The notes under the pieces: model-generated
Told to the model about the DNA's origin: nothing
What the model saw: only the letters and a program-made list of their open reading frames with translations
Databases searched by the model: none
Origin: CAZWLY01 sp964634465
Lineage (GTDB): Bacteria > Desulfobacterota > Desulfarculia > G963662305
Length of the DNA: 64,000 bases
Direction of reading: 5' to 3'
Assembly: GCA_964634465.1 (NCBI GenBank)
Contig: CAZWLY010000017.1
Coordinates: forward strand, 1-64,000
In this document: in pieces, positions 1 through 8,474 of the stretch
Layout of the letters: each line of letters opens with the position of its first letter
Numbering within the stretch: the stretch's first letter is position 1
Made by a program: the position numbers and the translations under genes

Positions 1-152
1 GGCCACCAACAGCAGCAACCTAAACTGTCAGGTAATTACTAACACAGGACAATTAGACCCATCACCGCCGTTGGGCAAGCGCCTCACCGCCATCGCCTTC
101 AATCGGCCCGGCCGCAACCGGCCTTCCGGCCCGGCTCCGGCCGTCCGCCAAG

Positions 153-803
153 CTAATAATTCGCCTTGTCGGCCAAAAGATCGGGCAGTTCGTCCAGGCT
201 GTGGATCAGGCGGCTGGGCCCGTAGAGGACCAGGCGGGCCACGGCGCGGGAGCCGGTGGTCAGGCAGAAGACGGGCAGGTGGTTGGTCCGGCCGGCCAGG
301 ATGTCGCCCTCGGTGTCGCCGACCAGGACCGCCCGGCCGGGGTGTTCGTCCAGGTCGGAGGCGATCAGGTCGCGCTTGACCGTCCACCCGCCCTCGCGTT
401 GGCCGCGGGCCAGGACCCGGCTCAGGAACGGAGCCAGCCCCAGCCGGTCCAACTGGGCGGCCAGGGCCTTCTCGTTGCGGCGCATGGTGGTCAAGACCAG
501 CTCGAAGCCCTTGCCGGCCAGGGCGGGCAGCACCGAACCGGCTCCCTCGGCCAGCCGGTCCAGTTCCAGCAGAGCCGGGGTCTCCAACAGGGCCCGGCGG
601 CGACTCAAGTACTCCTCCGGGTCGAGCGGCGGTTCGGTCAACAGGGCGATGTCTCTTTCGGCCACGCCGTGGCGGCGGCAGGACCAGTAGTGGCCTTCGG
701 CCAGGGGCTTGCCGCCGCAGGCCAGGGCCGCCTCCTGGTGGGCCCGGACGTGGCGGTCGTGGGTATTCAAGAGCGTCCCGTCCAGATCGAAGTAGACGAT
801 CAT
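153..803 (-). CDS. HAD-superfamily phosphatase
   Basis: Predicted cytoplasmic phosphatase of the haloacid dehalogenase superfamily, probably acting on a small phosphorylated metabolite. The N-terminal motif I reads YFDLDGTLLNT (both nucleophile Asp residues present), and motif IV is near residue 165 (LVGDTEGDILAG). The central alpha-helical part resembles a C1 cap, as in phosphoglycolate-phosphatase-like enzymes. The ATG at 801-803 is preferred over a start five codons upstream because motif I then follows at once. It overlaps the stop of the upstream STAS gene (ATGA), so the two are probably translationally coupled. The substrate cannot be told from sequence. Confidence 0.85.
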   Translation of the reverse strand: MIVYFDLDGTLLNTHDRHVRAHQEAALACGGKPLAEGHYWSCRRHGVAERDIALLTEPPLDPEEYLSRRRALLETPALLELDRLAEGAGSVLPALAGKGFELVLTTMRRNEKALAAQLDRLGLAPFLSRVLARGQREGGWTVKRDLIASDLDEHPGRAVLVGDTEGDILAGRTNHLPVFCLTTGSRAVARLVLYGPSRLIHSLDELPDLLADKANY

Positions 804-1135
804 GAGAGCCGGCCCCAAGCCTCCTCCTGGGAGGCGGTTATGGTCAGGACTGCACCGTAGCCGGTGGCGTCCAGAATCTCGCGGGCGTAATCGTTAGGCC
901 GGCTGAGAGCCAGGCGTCCTTCGGCCGCGGCCAACCGCTTAGCCCCGGCGACGACGGCCGCCAGGCCGGCGGCCGAGAGATAGTTCACCCCGCCCAGATC
1001 GACCACCACCCGCTTGATCCCGGCCTTTACCGCGGCCTCTAACCGCCGGTCGAGTTCGGGCGCGGCCTCGGCGTCCAGGCGGCCGTCGAGCTCGAGCAGC
1101 AGGCCCTGCTCGGTGGTCCTTTCGCCGATATCCAT
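800..1135 (-). CDS. STAS-domain protein (anti-sigma factor antagonist-like)
   Basis: A 111-residue single STAS domain, the fold of SpoIIAA/RsbV anti-anti-sigma factors. The central segment VVVDLGGVNYLSAAGLAAVV matches the conserved strand-helix that carries the phosphorylatable Ser in this family (here S-A-A-G). These proteins normally bind an anti-sigma factor kinase in a phosphorylation-dependent way; no kinase gene lies in this window. It is first in a two-gene leftward operon with the HAD phosphatase. The partner is unknown; the domain call is firm. Confidence 0.85.
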   Translation of the reverse strand: MDIGERTTEQGLLLELDGRLDAEAAPELDRRLEAAVKAGIKRVVVDLGGVNYLSAAGLAAVVAGAKRLAAAEGRLALSRPNDYAREILDATGYGAVLTITASQEEAWGRLS

Positions 1136-1163
1136 CCCTCGCCTCCGTAACCGCGGCCGTCTC

Positions 1164-1496
1164 TCAGGTCTTCAGATTGGTTTCGATCACCAGTCGATCG
1201 GCCCAGTCGATGATGAAGTTCCGCTGGTCGGCCTCGGCGTAACCGGCGCAGTGACAGCGAAGTCCCTCGGCCGGCCGAATAAAGAGTTCGATCTTTATGA
1301 AATCCTTGCCCACCTCCACCGCGAAGCGATGGGGCTGGCAGTGGACGTGCTCGGCCTGGTCGCCGGTCAGCCGGTCCTCGGCCATCTCGACCCAGTAGAT
1401 GTCCTCGATGCCGGCCGCAGTGGCCCGCTCGGCCAGGTACTCCCTGACCCGGGCGACGTCTTCCCGCCTGAGTTCATCGAAGATCAAGGCCCGCAT
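1164..1496 (-). CDS. Hypothetical protein
   Basis: A 110-residue soluble protein I do not recognise. It is rich in acidic residues and has a His/Cys-containing middle (HVHCQPH near residue 52, LRCHC near residue 81) that might bind metal. ATG at 1494-1496; 28 bp upstream of the STAS gene on the same strand, so probably the same operon. Confidence 0.6.
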   Translation of the reverse strand: MRALIFDELRREDVARVREYLAERATAAGIEDIYWVEMAEDRLTGDQAEHVHCQPHRFAVEVGKDFIKIELFIRPAEGLRCHCAGYAEADQRNFIIDWADRLVIETNLKT

Positions 1497-1511
1497 GCCA
1501 GCCTCCGAAGG

Positions 1512-1853
1512 TCAAATCCGCCCGGTGTACTTCAGGCCGCCCCGAACGGCGTCGATGACGGCGAAGAGCCACATTGCGGCCATCAGCCCCAGTACGACCA
1601 AAACCGCGGTCTGATCCTGGGACGAGGCCATTTCGGCCAGGGCGGACCAGCGCTCGCTCTCGGGCGGCAGATCGTCGCCGAAGGCCAGCACCGCCCGCCG
1701 CAGACTCATGAACAGGGCGACGCTCAACGAGACGACCAGGACGCTCATCCCGGCGATGATCAACCCGCCGCGTTTGAATTGGCGATTGAAAAGCTGCCCC
1801 AGCCCGGGCATGATCAGCCCGGACAAGAGGGCGGCGACAAGGGCTCTGGCCAT
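1512..1853 (-). CDS. Small inner-membrane protein (TM2/DUF5683-like)
   Basis: A 113-residue protein with three hydrophobic segments (residues about 4-20, 28-50 and 83-105). The motif MPGLGQLFNRQFKRGGLIIAG resembles the GxGQxYxxxxxxG pattern of TM2 and DUF5683 membrane proteins of unknown function. The ATG at 1851-1853 follows GGGGAGG, which favours it over a TTG one codon upstream. It lies just upstream of the leftward hypothetical gene and is probably co-transcribed. Confidence 0.6.
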   Translation of the reverse strand: MARALVAALLSGLIMPGLGQLFNRQFKRGGLIIAGMSVLVVSLSVALFMSLRRAVLAFGDDLPPESERWSALAEMASSQDQTAVLVVLGLMAAMWLFAVIDAVRGGLKYTGRI

Positions 1854-1923
1854 CAATTCCTCCCCGACGTGGCGCCCGCCGCCGTTTTCGCGGTCCCAGG
1901 TTTACGCCACCGCCGAGCCGGTG

Positions 1924-2841
1924 TCAAGGCCGGCCGATCCTGGTCAGCGCCCGCCTGGCCACCTTGGCGGCGTTGGAGTTGGGATAGCGGCGCAGGCACT
2001 CCTTGAGCGCCGCCTTGGCCTTGGCCCGGCGGCCGAGGTTGTACTCGGTCAACCCGATCTTGACCAGGGCGGCCGGCGCCTTGCGGCCCTTGGGATAGTG
2101 GCTCAAAACCGCCTGAAAAGCGCCCAGGGCCATGACCCATTCCTTTTGGGCGTAATAGGTTTCGCCGATCCAGTACTGGGCGTTGACGGCCAGATCGTGC
2201 CGGGGAAAGCGGCCCAGAAAGGCGACCAGGCTGCGCCGGGCCAGGACGTACTTTCCGGCCCGGTACTGCTTGAGGCCCAGGGTGTAGAGGGCCATGGGGT
2301 CGTCGGGCAGCTTCGGCCCGAGAGGGGGCTTCTTGGCCGCCGGGGCCGGCTCGGCCGACGCTTTGGGCTGGGGTTCGGCCGCGGCCGGGCTCGGCTTCGA
2401 GCCGATCGGGGCGGACGGCCCGGCGGCGTCGGTCAGGTCGGTCTCCTTGGGCGGCGGCGCTTCGACTCGCTCCGGCTGCGAGGCCTGGGCCTCGACGTCC
2501 CGGACCTTGGCCAGCGCCGACTTGGCCGCGGTCAGGCTCTTGTCGGCCTCGATCTGGGCCCGGTTCAGATACTCCTCGGCCTTGCGCTCGGCGTCGATGA
2601 GCGGCCGTTCTTTTATCTTCTCCAGCCACTCCCGAGCCTTCTTCTGGTGCTCCTGGGAAGCGCCGAGGTCGCCCTGGACTGCGCCGGCGTAAGGACTGGC
2701 CTCGACCTCCAACCTGGTCCGCTCGGCCTTGTCCAGGCGCTCCTTGACCAGGCTGGTGTCCACCAGGCCGCAACCGGCCAGCCCCATCGCGGCCAGGCCG
2801 GCCAGGGCCGCCAGCAGACAACGACCGAACGGGGTTTTCAC
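1924..2841 (-). CDS. Lipoprotein with coiled coil and C-terminal TPR (YbgF/CpoB-like)
   Basis: Envelope lipoprotein of 305 residues with a GTG start. The signal peptide ends in a lipobox (GLAGC, Cys about residue 24). A charged helical region follows (residues 30-110, likely coiled coil), then a Pro/Ala-rich linker (about 115-180), then tandem TPR-type repeats to the end (DPMALYTLGLKQYRAGKY..., AQYWIGETYYAQKEW...). The C-terminal repeats resemble those of the Tol-Pal-associated protein YbgF/CpoB and the outer-membrane assembly lipoprotein BamD, but no tol genes are adjacent. The linker composition suggests a periplasm-spanning adaptor. Monocistronic or first of the leftward cluster. Confidence 0.7.
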   Translation of the reverse strand: MKTPFGRCLLAALAGLAAMGLAGCGLVDTSLVKERLDKAERTRLEVEASPYAGAVQGDLGASQEHQKKAREWLEKIKERPLIDAERKAEEYLNRAQIEADKSLTAAKSALAKVRDVEAQASQPERVEAPPPKETDLTDAAGPSAPIGSKPSPAAAEPQPKASAEPAPAAKKPPLGPKLPDDPMALYTLGLKQYRAGKYVLARRSLVAFLGRFPRHDLAVNAQYWIGETYYAQKEWVMALGAFQAVLSHYPKGRKAPAALVKIGLTEYNLGRRAKAKAALKECLRRYPNSNAAKVARRALTRIGRP

Positions 2842-2923
2842 TCTTGCCTCCCCGAGCTACATTGCTTTGGCAGATTACGGGCTTATCCTACCAGCCCCCC
2901 GCCCCTTTGGCAAGACGCCGAAG

Positions 2924-2952
2924 TTGACGCTCGCCCGCGGCGCAGGTAATAT
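2924..2952 (+). promoter_or_regulatory. Sigma-70-type promoter for the Yip1/dsbD genes
   Basis: TTGACG (2924-2929) and TAATAT (2947-2952) are separated by 17 bp, close to the sigma-70 consensus, just upstream of the Yip1-like gene and in a locally AT-richer spot. Transcription would start near 2959. Confidence 0.6.
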
Positions 2953-2977
2953 GTTGACCTTGTATAGAGGAGGCAAC

Positions 2978-3535
2978 GTGGAAAACAACTCCGGCCGGCC
3001 GGACAAGTTCGTCGCCGAGTACAACCTCTCCCGACCGGTGGGTTCGTTCATCGAACTGTCCATCGCCCTCGTCAAAGACCCGCGGCGGTTCTTCGCCGCC
3101 ATGCCGCTCGACGCCGGCTACACCGCCCCGGCCCTGTTCGTCCTGATCTCCTTTCTGGTCCCGATCGTCCTGATGACCGTCAGGGGCGCCGGCCCGATCG
3201 GCCTGCTGCTCTTTTTGGCCATGGTCGTCTCCTGGCCCATCTTCGTCGGGTTGATCCACCTGGTGGCGGTCAAGGTGGTCAAGGGGCAGGGCAGCTTTCA
3301 AGCCACCTTCAGGGCCTCGGCCTACCCCAACTTCGTCTTCTTGTTCGTCGTCATCCCCTTTCTGGGCACGCTGGCCCAGATCTTCGGTCTCTATCTGACC
3401 GCCCACGGCCTGGCCGCGGTCCACAAGATCAGCCTGGGCAAAGCGATCCTGGCCCTGGCGGTGGTCGTCGGCGGCCAGTTGCTGTTGATGGTCCTGATCA
3501 TGAGCCAGTACCGGCCGATGGCGCCGACCCCCTGA
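2978..3535 (+). CDS. Yip1-domain membrane protein
   Basis: A 185-residue integral membrane protein resembling the bacterial Yip1 family (function unknown). The N-terminus has about 30 soluble residues and an amphipathic stretch (SFIELSIALVKDPRRFFAAMP, typical of the family), followed by four to five hydrophobic helices, with the usual GQGSFQATFRASAYP segment between helices. The GTG at 2978 has a strong Shine-Dalgarno (AGAGGAGG) and is preferred over the in-frame ATG at 2951, which lies inside the predicted -10. It directly precedes dsbD and shares its promoter. Confidence 0.7.
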   Translation: MENNSGRPDKFVAEYNLSRPVGSFIELSIALVKDPRRFFAAMPLDAGYTAPALFVLISFLVPIVLMTVRGAGPIGLLLFLAMVVSWPIFVGLIHLVAVKVVKGQGSFQATFRASAYPNFVFLFVVIPFLGTLAQIFGLYLTAHGLAAVHKISLGKAILALAVVVGGQLLLMVLIMSQYRPMAPTP

Positions 3536-3546
3536 GCCGGCTCCGG

Positions 3547-5415
3547 ATGCGCCCGCCCGCCCCATTCGACCCCAAAAGAGGCCTCGGACTGACCGGCCTG
3601 ATCGCCCTGATGGCGGCGCTGGTCGTAATCAGCGCCTTTGGGCCGGCCCCGGCCGCCGAGACCAAACCGGCCGCCCAGCCCCGACCGGCCGCCGGGGAGG
3701 CGACCCAGGCGGAGCGCGACCCGATCATGGGTCTGGTCATCATGGCCGACGAGACCGGGCTTCCGGCCGGCAGCGAGCAGAAACTGGTCTTGATGATCGG
3801 CGTTCGCCGGGGCTTTCACCTCAATTCCGACCAGCCGCCGCTCGACTTTCTGACCCCGACTAAGATCACCTTCGACCCTTCGCCGGCGGTGAAGGTGACC
3901 GAGATCGTCTATCCCGAGCCGGTCAAGCGCAAGTTCCCCTTCGCCAAAGAAGAACTGCCGGTCTTCGAGAAGATGGTCCCCGTCCAACTCACCCTGGCCG
4001 CGGCCGAGGACGCCACGCCGGGCAGGGTGGTGCTCAGCGGCGTTCTCGCCTACCAGGCCTGCACCGACACCGCCTGCCTGCCGCCGGCCGAGAAGAAGTT
4101 CGCCTTCGAGTTGACCATCGCCCCCGCCGCTCGGAAGGCTCCCCCCGCCGGACCGACCCCGGCCCCACCATCCGGGTCGGCTTCGACTCCATCCTCCGGG
4201 TCGGCCTCGACCGGGTTGGAGTCGGGGCTCGATACCGGTTCGTGGTGGTGGCTGTTTTTATCCGTCTTTCTGGGCGGCCTGGCGCTCAACCTGACGCCGT
4301 GCTGCTACCCCCTGATCCCGATCACCATCGCCTACTTCGGCGGTCAGAGCCGGAGCCGGGCCGCGCTCTTGGCCCACGGCGGAGCCTACCTCCTCGGCCT
4401 GATGGCCGCCTACACCGCCTTGGGCACTTTCGCCGCCTTGAGCGGCCGGATGCTGGGCGCGGCCTTGCAACACCCGCTGACCATCGCCTTCGTCGTGGCC
4501 GTGCTCCTGGCCCTGGCCGGCTCGATGCTGGGCTTCTACGAGTTCAGGCTGCCGGCCGCGGTAAGCCGCCTGGGCGGCGTCGGCTCGGGCAAGCGGGGGC
4601 TTTTCGGCAGCCTGGTCATGGGCCTCAGCTTGGGCATCGTGGCCGCGCCCTGCCTGGGGCCGCTGACCTTGGGCGTGCTGACCTTTGTCGCCCAGAGCGG
4701 CGACCCGCTCGTCGGAGCGGCCGTCTTCGGCGCGCTGTCCTTCGGCCTGGGTCTGCCGTTGGCGGTGCTGGGGCTGGTCTCTTCCAAGGTCCGCGACCGG
4801 CTGCCGGCCTCGGGCCCGTGGCTGGAGTGGGTCCGCCGGCTCTTGGGCGCGGTGATGATCGTCATGGCCGCCTATCTGGCTCGGCCGCTCATGGCCGAGA
4901 CGGCCTGGTACTGGCTCATGGCCGGGACGGCCGTCCTGGGGGCGCTGATCGCCTGGCTGGGGGGCAGGGACGTCGCCCGCTGGCTCAAGACGGTAGTGAC
5001 GGTCGGCTGGGTCCTGCTGGCGGTGTTTTTCGTCTTGTCCTCGCCCCTCGACTACGAGACCGGCTGGAGCCTCTACACCCCCGAGCGGCTGGCCGCGGCC
5101 AGGGGCAAGGCGGTGGTGCTCGACTTCTACGCCGACTGGTGCGCCCCCTGCCGGGAACTGGCCAAGACCCTGGCCGACCCCAGGATCGAGGCTCTGCTGG
5201 CCGGGGTGGTCACCCTCAAGGTCGATCTGACCGACTGGAAGTCCGACAAGGCCGAGGCGCTCAGAAAGAAGTTCCGCATCCAAGGGGTGCCGACCCTGGT
5301 CTTCATCGGGCCCGACGGCCGGGAGCGCTCGGAGTTCCGAGTCGTCGGCGCCGCCCCGGCCGAGTTCCTCATCGACCACCTCAAGAGATTCCTGGCCGCG
5401 ATCAAGGGGGGATAG
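3547..5415 (+). CDS. dsbD: Thiol:disulfide interchange protein DsbD
   Basis: A 622-residue full-length DsbD that moves reducing power from cytoplasmic thioredoxin across the inner membrane to periplasmic Cys-pair proteins. The three modules are in order: a signal sequence and N-terminal alpha domain with its Cys pair (ACTDTAC, about residues 170-180); an eight-helix membrane domain whose two redox cysteines sit in NLTPCCYP and AAPCLGP; and a C-terminal thioredoxin domain with WCAPC near residue 530. A Pro/Ser-rich linker precedes the membrane part. All six redox cysteines are present, so it should be active. Starts 11 bp after the Yip1-like gene. Confidence 0.95.
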   Translation: MRPPAPFDPKRGLGLTGLIALMAALVVISAFGPAPAAETKPAAQPRPAAGEATQAERDPIMGLVIMADETGLPAGSEQKLVLMIGVRRGFHLNSDQPPLDFLTPTKITFDPSPAVKVTEIVYPEPVKRKFPFAKEELPVFEKMVPVQLTLAAAEDATPGRVVLSGVLAYQACTDTACLPPAEKKFAFELTIAPAARKAPPAGPTPAPPSGSASTPSSGSASTGLESGLDTGSWWWLFLSVFLGGLALNLTPCCYPLIPITIAYFGGQSRSRAALLAHGGAYLLGLMAAYTALGTFAALSGRMLGAALQHPLTIAFVVAVLLALAGSMLGFYEFRLPAAVSRLGGVGSGKRGLFGSLVMGLSLGIVAAPCLGPLTLGVLTFVAQSGDPLVGAAVFGALSFGLGLPLAVLGLVSSKVRDRLPASGPWLEWVRRLLGAVMIVMAAYLARPLMAETAWYWLMAGTAVLGALIAWLGGRDVARWLKTVVTVGWVLLAVFFVLSSPLDYETGWSLYTPERLAAARGKAVVLDFYADWCAPCRELAKTLADPRIEALLAGVVTLKVDLTDWKSDKAEALRKKFRIQGVPTLVFIGPDGRERSEFRVVGAAPAEFLIDHLKRFLAAIKGG

Positions 5416-5502
5416 CGCTCTCTCGCAGGCAGACCCTCTCCGGCCGGAGGGCTTCCGGCCGGGCCGGCCCGGCGAGCCCAGCCCGCAACGCCGCCTTCTT
5501 GG

Positions 5503-5958
5503 TCAGGGAGCGCCTCGCTTTTTCTTTTTTTGTTTATCCAACCAACTCTCGGCCAGTTTCTGGGCTTCGGCGATCTGGGCCGGGGTCATCTTCTTGGCCA
5601 GGAGATCCCGTTCCTTTCGGGCGATCTCGTGGCCGCTGGCAGCGGCCAGATTGAACCACTTGTGAGCCTGAACATAGTCCTGGGCCACGCCCCGGCCAGA
5701 GTAGTACATGCCGCCCAGGAAGAACTGGGCGTCAGCATCACCTTGGTCTGCGGCCAAGCGATACCGCTTCATCGCCTCGGCATAGTCCTGGGGCACGCCC
5801 CGGCCAGAGTAGTACATGCGACCCAGGAAGAACTGGGCGTCAGCATGGCCTTGCTCGGCCTTTTTTATCAGTCCGGTCAAATCTGCGGCCGAGACAGAGG
5901 CGGCAAGCAGAAAGACCAAGACGGCCGATACGATGGCGCAGGTTCTAAGCCGAATCAT
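5503..5958 (-). CDS. Secreted Sel1-repeat protein
   Basis: A 151-residue exported protein. The signal peptide (residues 1-22, ending SVSA-AD) is followed by two Sel1-like repeats with the hallmark DAQFFLGxMYYSGRGV(P/A)QDY, and a lysine-rich tail. Sel1 repeats are TPR-like solenoids for protein-protein contact. The ATG at 5956-5958 is chosen because the signal peptide starts there. A decayed Sel1 fragment of the same type occurs inside the prophage at 20103-20447. Confidence 0.8.
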   Translation of the reverse strand: MIRLRTCAIVSAVLVFLLAASVSAADLTGLIKKAEQGHADAQFFLGRMYYSGRGVPQDYAEAMKRYRLAADQGDADAQFFLGGMYYSGRGVAQDYVQAHKWFNLAAASGHEIARKERDLLAKKMTPAQIAEAQKLAESWLDKQKKKKRGAP

Positions 5959-6248
5959 GTTCTGAAGCCCCCTTGTCGGTCTGGGGAGTATCTTTGATCG
6001 TAACAAACTATACCATACATGTATTGATACCCCAATAGCAAGCGCCTCCGTGAAAGATCGCCTTGCTTACCCCCGGAACCCCATCGAGCCCTCGGCCGCG
6101 GCCTAAAGGTCAATTGACAGGCTCCGGAGCCAGCCCAGTCGTCGTCCACGCCGGGGCGATAACGGCGCGCCGAAACGCAGCTCGCCCCTTCCACGATATT
6201 TCGTTTTTTGATAGACTTAATAAGTTAAAGTTAGAGAAGGGGAACACC

Positions 6249-6428
6249 ATGGACCGTTGGGAGGAATGGGAGGCTGTTTTGACCCACGGCGCCGGGCCGG
6301 TGGAGTCGTTCGCCATCGGCTTCGCCCTGAGCTGGCTTCGGCTGGTCGTGACCGCCCTTGTCTACTTCGCGGCCATCTTCGGCGGCATGGCCGCCATCGT
6401 CGCCCTGTGGATATCGCAGCTCGACTGA
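6249..6428 (+). CDS. Small membrane protein
   Basis: A 59-residue protein with one long hydrophobic segment (residues 27-56, possibly two short helices), acidic at the N-terminus. The ATG at 6249 is preceded by AGAAGGGG. No family recognised. It is the last supportable gene before the prophage and lies in host DNA. Confidence 0.5.
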   Translation: MDRWEEWEAVLTHGAGPVESFAIGFALSWLRLVVTALVYFAAIFGGMAAIVALWISQLD

Positions 6429-6900
6429 GCCGACCGGACCCGCCTGAATCACCCCGGACAACCGGCTCGACACTCCGCCCTCTTTCCGCTTTTACGCAAG
6501 CATGACCCCTCACAGCGTAACGACAATCGCCTGACTTGGAGGCCTTGAGAGCGCGGCCTCAAAAATTTGCCGGCCGGATCACAAAATGTCGTGGAGGAGG
6601 CCGACAAGGCCCGCTCGGTTGGGTAATCATCGCCGTCGTGTTCTCTTTACCGCTGGGGTGCGGGGCGCTGTTGCGGGCTATGCGGAATAAAGAAGTGAGC
6701 CGGGCGGGTGGTCTTGCCAGATCGACCGTCAAGCGTGCGGCTTGTGTCGGGTACCACCATCCCGACGCCCAGACGCTCCGGCTTTGTCCCGGCCTCCCGG
6801 CTCATGGAGGGCTTCAAACTAGCACGTCGCTGAGGCGGGAATCAACTTCGCGGACGGCCACACCCCGGACGCCGATCCTTCGACCCGCTCGCCGGCCGGG
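6429..6900 (+). other. Intergenic host DNA, no gene seen
   Basis: About 470 bp between the small membrane protein and the prophage left end. Open frames here have poor composition and no ribosome binding site or recognisable motif. The matching right-hand side of the broken site continues at 52568 toward tRNA-Arg. Confidence 0.5.
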
Positions 6901-6905
6901 GCCCC
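6901..6905. repeat. Target-site duplication, left copy (GCCCC)
   Basis: GCCCC directly abuts the 5'-TG of the prophage. The same five bases directly follow the CA-3' terminus at 52563-52567. Mu-family transposition makes 5-bp target duplications. Confidence 0.9.
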
Positions 6906-6912
6906 TGTGAAA

Positions 6913-7053
6913 TGCAGTGGAGGATGCGACGGGAGGAGAAGGGGGACTGGCGGGAAGGGTCGAAAATACAAGGGGTTGAAAAAACGGCCCGTCGCGGGCT
7001 CGTTGCAACAAATTGAAAACGGCCGGCGGGATGCAAAAAGGGGTGCGACGGAA
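6913..7053 (+). promoter_or_regulatory. Left-end transposase binding sites L1 and L2
   Basis: Two copies of TGCA-N8-TGCGAC-GG: L1 at 6913-6932, 7 bp from the end, and L2 at 7032-7051, 126 bp from the end. The spacing resembles Mu attL (L1 terminal, L2 about 110 bp inside). A weaker TGCAACAAATTGAAAAC at 7003 may be a degenerate site. The motif matches the three tandem right-end sites in inverted orientation. L2 ends 9 bp before the recombinase stop codon. Confidence 0.8.
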
Positions 7054-7059
7054 AGGCGG

Positions 7060-7632
7060 TTACGCCTTGAGGCGCTTGCGGATCGTTGATTCGTTTAAAT
7101 CCAGCCTGCGACCGATTTCCCGATAGGACAACCCCTGGGACCGCAGACGGCGGGCCTGTTCGAACACAACCGGCGGGATCGGCGGTCGGCCGAGGCGCTT
7201 ACCCTTGCGCCGGGCGTTGGCCAGGCCGGCTTTGACCCTTTCTTTGATAATGTCCCGCTCGAATTCGGCCACAGCACCGATGACCTGAAAAACCAGCTTG
7301 CCGGCAGGCGTGGAGGTATCCATCTGGTCGTTGAGGGACACGAAATCGACGCCCAGAGCGCTCAATTCGTCCAAGGTGGTGATGAGATCCTTCAGGGAGC
7401 GCCCTAACCTATCGAGCTTCCAAACCAAAAGCAGATCGAAGCGCCTGCGTTTGGCGTCGGCCATCATTTGGGTAAACGCCGGCCGCTTGGTGTTGGAGCC
7501 CGAACACCCTTGATCGACGTACTCGTCAACCACGCTCCAGCCCCGCTTTGCCGCATAGGTCCTAAGCTCGGCGAGCTGCATCTCCACCGCCTGACGGTCG
7601 GTGGAAACTCGGGCGTAGACGGCCGTCTTCAT
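7060..7632 (-). CDS. Serine recombinase (resolvase/invertase family)
   Basis: A 190-residue small serine recombinase. The catalytic domain starts YARVSTDRQ with nucleophile Ser10 and carries the conserved WKLDRLGRSLKDL and EFERDIIKERVKAGLANAR segments. A C-terminal helix-turn-helix (GLSYREIGRRLDLNESTIRKRL) binds the crossover site. Length and layout equal Hin/Gin/TnpR. It sits at the extreme left end of the prophage, transcribed toward the end. Mu carries an invertase (Gin) for tail-fibre switching, but at its right end, and I see no obvious invertible segment here. It might instead resolve cointegrates or dimers. Confidence 0.9.
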   Translation of the reverse strand: MKTAVYARVSTDRQAVEMQLAELRTYAAKRGWSVVDEYVDQGCSGSNTKRPAFTQMMADAKRRRFDLLLVWKLDRLGRSLKDLITTLDELSALGVDFVSLNDQMDTSTPAGKLVFQVIGAVAEFERDIIKERVKAGLANARRKGKRLGRPPIPPVVFEQARRLRSQGLSYREIGRRLDLNESTIRKRLKA

Positions 7633-7711
7633 GCGCGGATAAAACCCTCTTGAAACGCCACGGCCAACCTGTTGAAATCACGAGCCCGGAAACCCCGCCC
7701 GACGATGCGGA

Positions 7712-7727
7712 TAAAACATTTGTTTTA
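7712..7727. repeat. Perfect 16-bp palindrome at the end of the lipoprotein gene
   Basis: TAAAACATTTGTTTTA overlaps the stop codon of the leftward lipoprotein gene. The decamer GCGGATAAAA occurs just before it (7707) and again at 7634. No T-run follows on either strand, so a terminator is doubtful; a protein-binding site is possible. Confidence 0.35.
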
Positions 7728-8465
7728 GCCGCCCGCGGCGGAGCCCAGGTTTACGGCGTTCATTTTGGCGAGGTTTTTCTTGATGATGTCGGGTCTCGGC
7801 GGGTCGGGGTCATCCAACCACCCGAGAACCTTGAACGCGAAATACCGAGCCCGGCCTTCGGGGTTGAAAAATATGGGCCGACAGTCGGCCTGTCCTGAAA
7901 ACACATCCGTAAATACCCGCCTCCAATCGTCCCCCAGCCTGGCCGCCGTTGCTCGAATCTTCACCGGATCGGCCCCGGAGAGGTATTCGCGGCCGAGCCG
8001 GTCCACTACTTGTCTCATCTGCTTTACCAGGGTGATGATTTTCGGCCGATCGGCCGTTAGAACCCGGAGACCGCACCGAAGGTATTTGAAATCACCGGCA
8101 GAAAACGAGCTCTTTCCATCCGTCAGCTCCAGGCTGGCAAAGGGCCGATCGATGGACGACACTCTTAAAAAGAGCCGAAGCTCTTTGTAATCCTTCCAGG
8201 CTGGGTAAAGTTTGTAAGCGGCTTCAAGTAGTTGCGGGAGGTCGTTTTGTGTCAATTCTACCATGACGGCCGGCGGCAGCGTTAACGAGAGCCGAACAGA
8301 TTTCTTATATTCATGGTCCACAGACACCTTGTGTTGCCGCAGGATCGAGGCCAGACGCTCGGGCAGCCTGGAGAGCACTTTGTCCTCATTCGATTGCCCG
8401 GAACAGGCTGTGATCGCGGCTAAGACGACGACCGTAAGAATTCCAGACAGACAACGCCGAAACAT
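7725..8465 (-). CDS. Prophage lipoprotein of unknown function
   Basis: A 246-residue predicted lipoprotein. The signal peptide ends in the lipobox AITAC (Cys21); the rest is soluble, with no family I recognise. It lies between the repressor and the recombinase on the leftward strand, so it may be expressed in the lysogen from the repressor promoter. Lysogen-expressed phage lipoproteins often block superinfection or receptor access; that role is inference from position only. Confidence 0.7.
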   Translation of the reverse strand: MFRRCLSGILTVVVLAAITACSGQSNEDKVLSRLPERLASILRQHKVSVDHEYKKSVRLSLTLPPAVMVELTQNDLPQLLEAAYKLYPAWKDYKELRLFLRVSSIDRPFASLELTDGKSSFSAGDFKYLRCGLRVLTADRPKIITLVKQMRQVVDRLGREYLSGADPVKIRATAARLGDDWRRVFTDVFSGQADCRPIFFNPEGRARYFAFKVLGWLDDPDPPRPDIIKKNLAKMNAVNLGSAAGG

Positions 8466-8474
8466 TTTCCGCTC

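Noticed and set aside
6020..6028. TGTATTGAT, identical to the first bases of phage Mu
   Set aside because: No matching inverted end or 5-bp duplication; the true ends with GCCCC repeats and shared sites lie at 6906 and 52562.
7712..7727. Palindrome as a Rho-independent terminator
   Set aside because: AT-rich arms and no following T-run on the relevant strand; kept only as a possible binding site.
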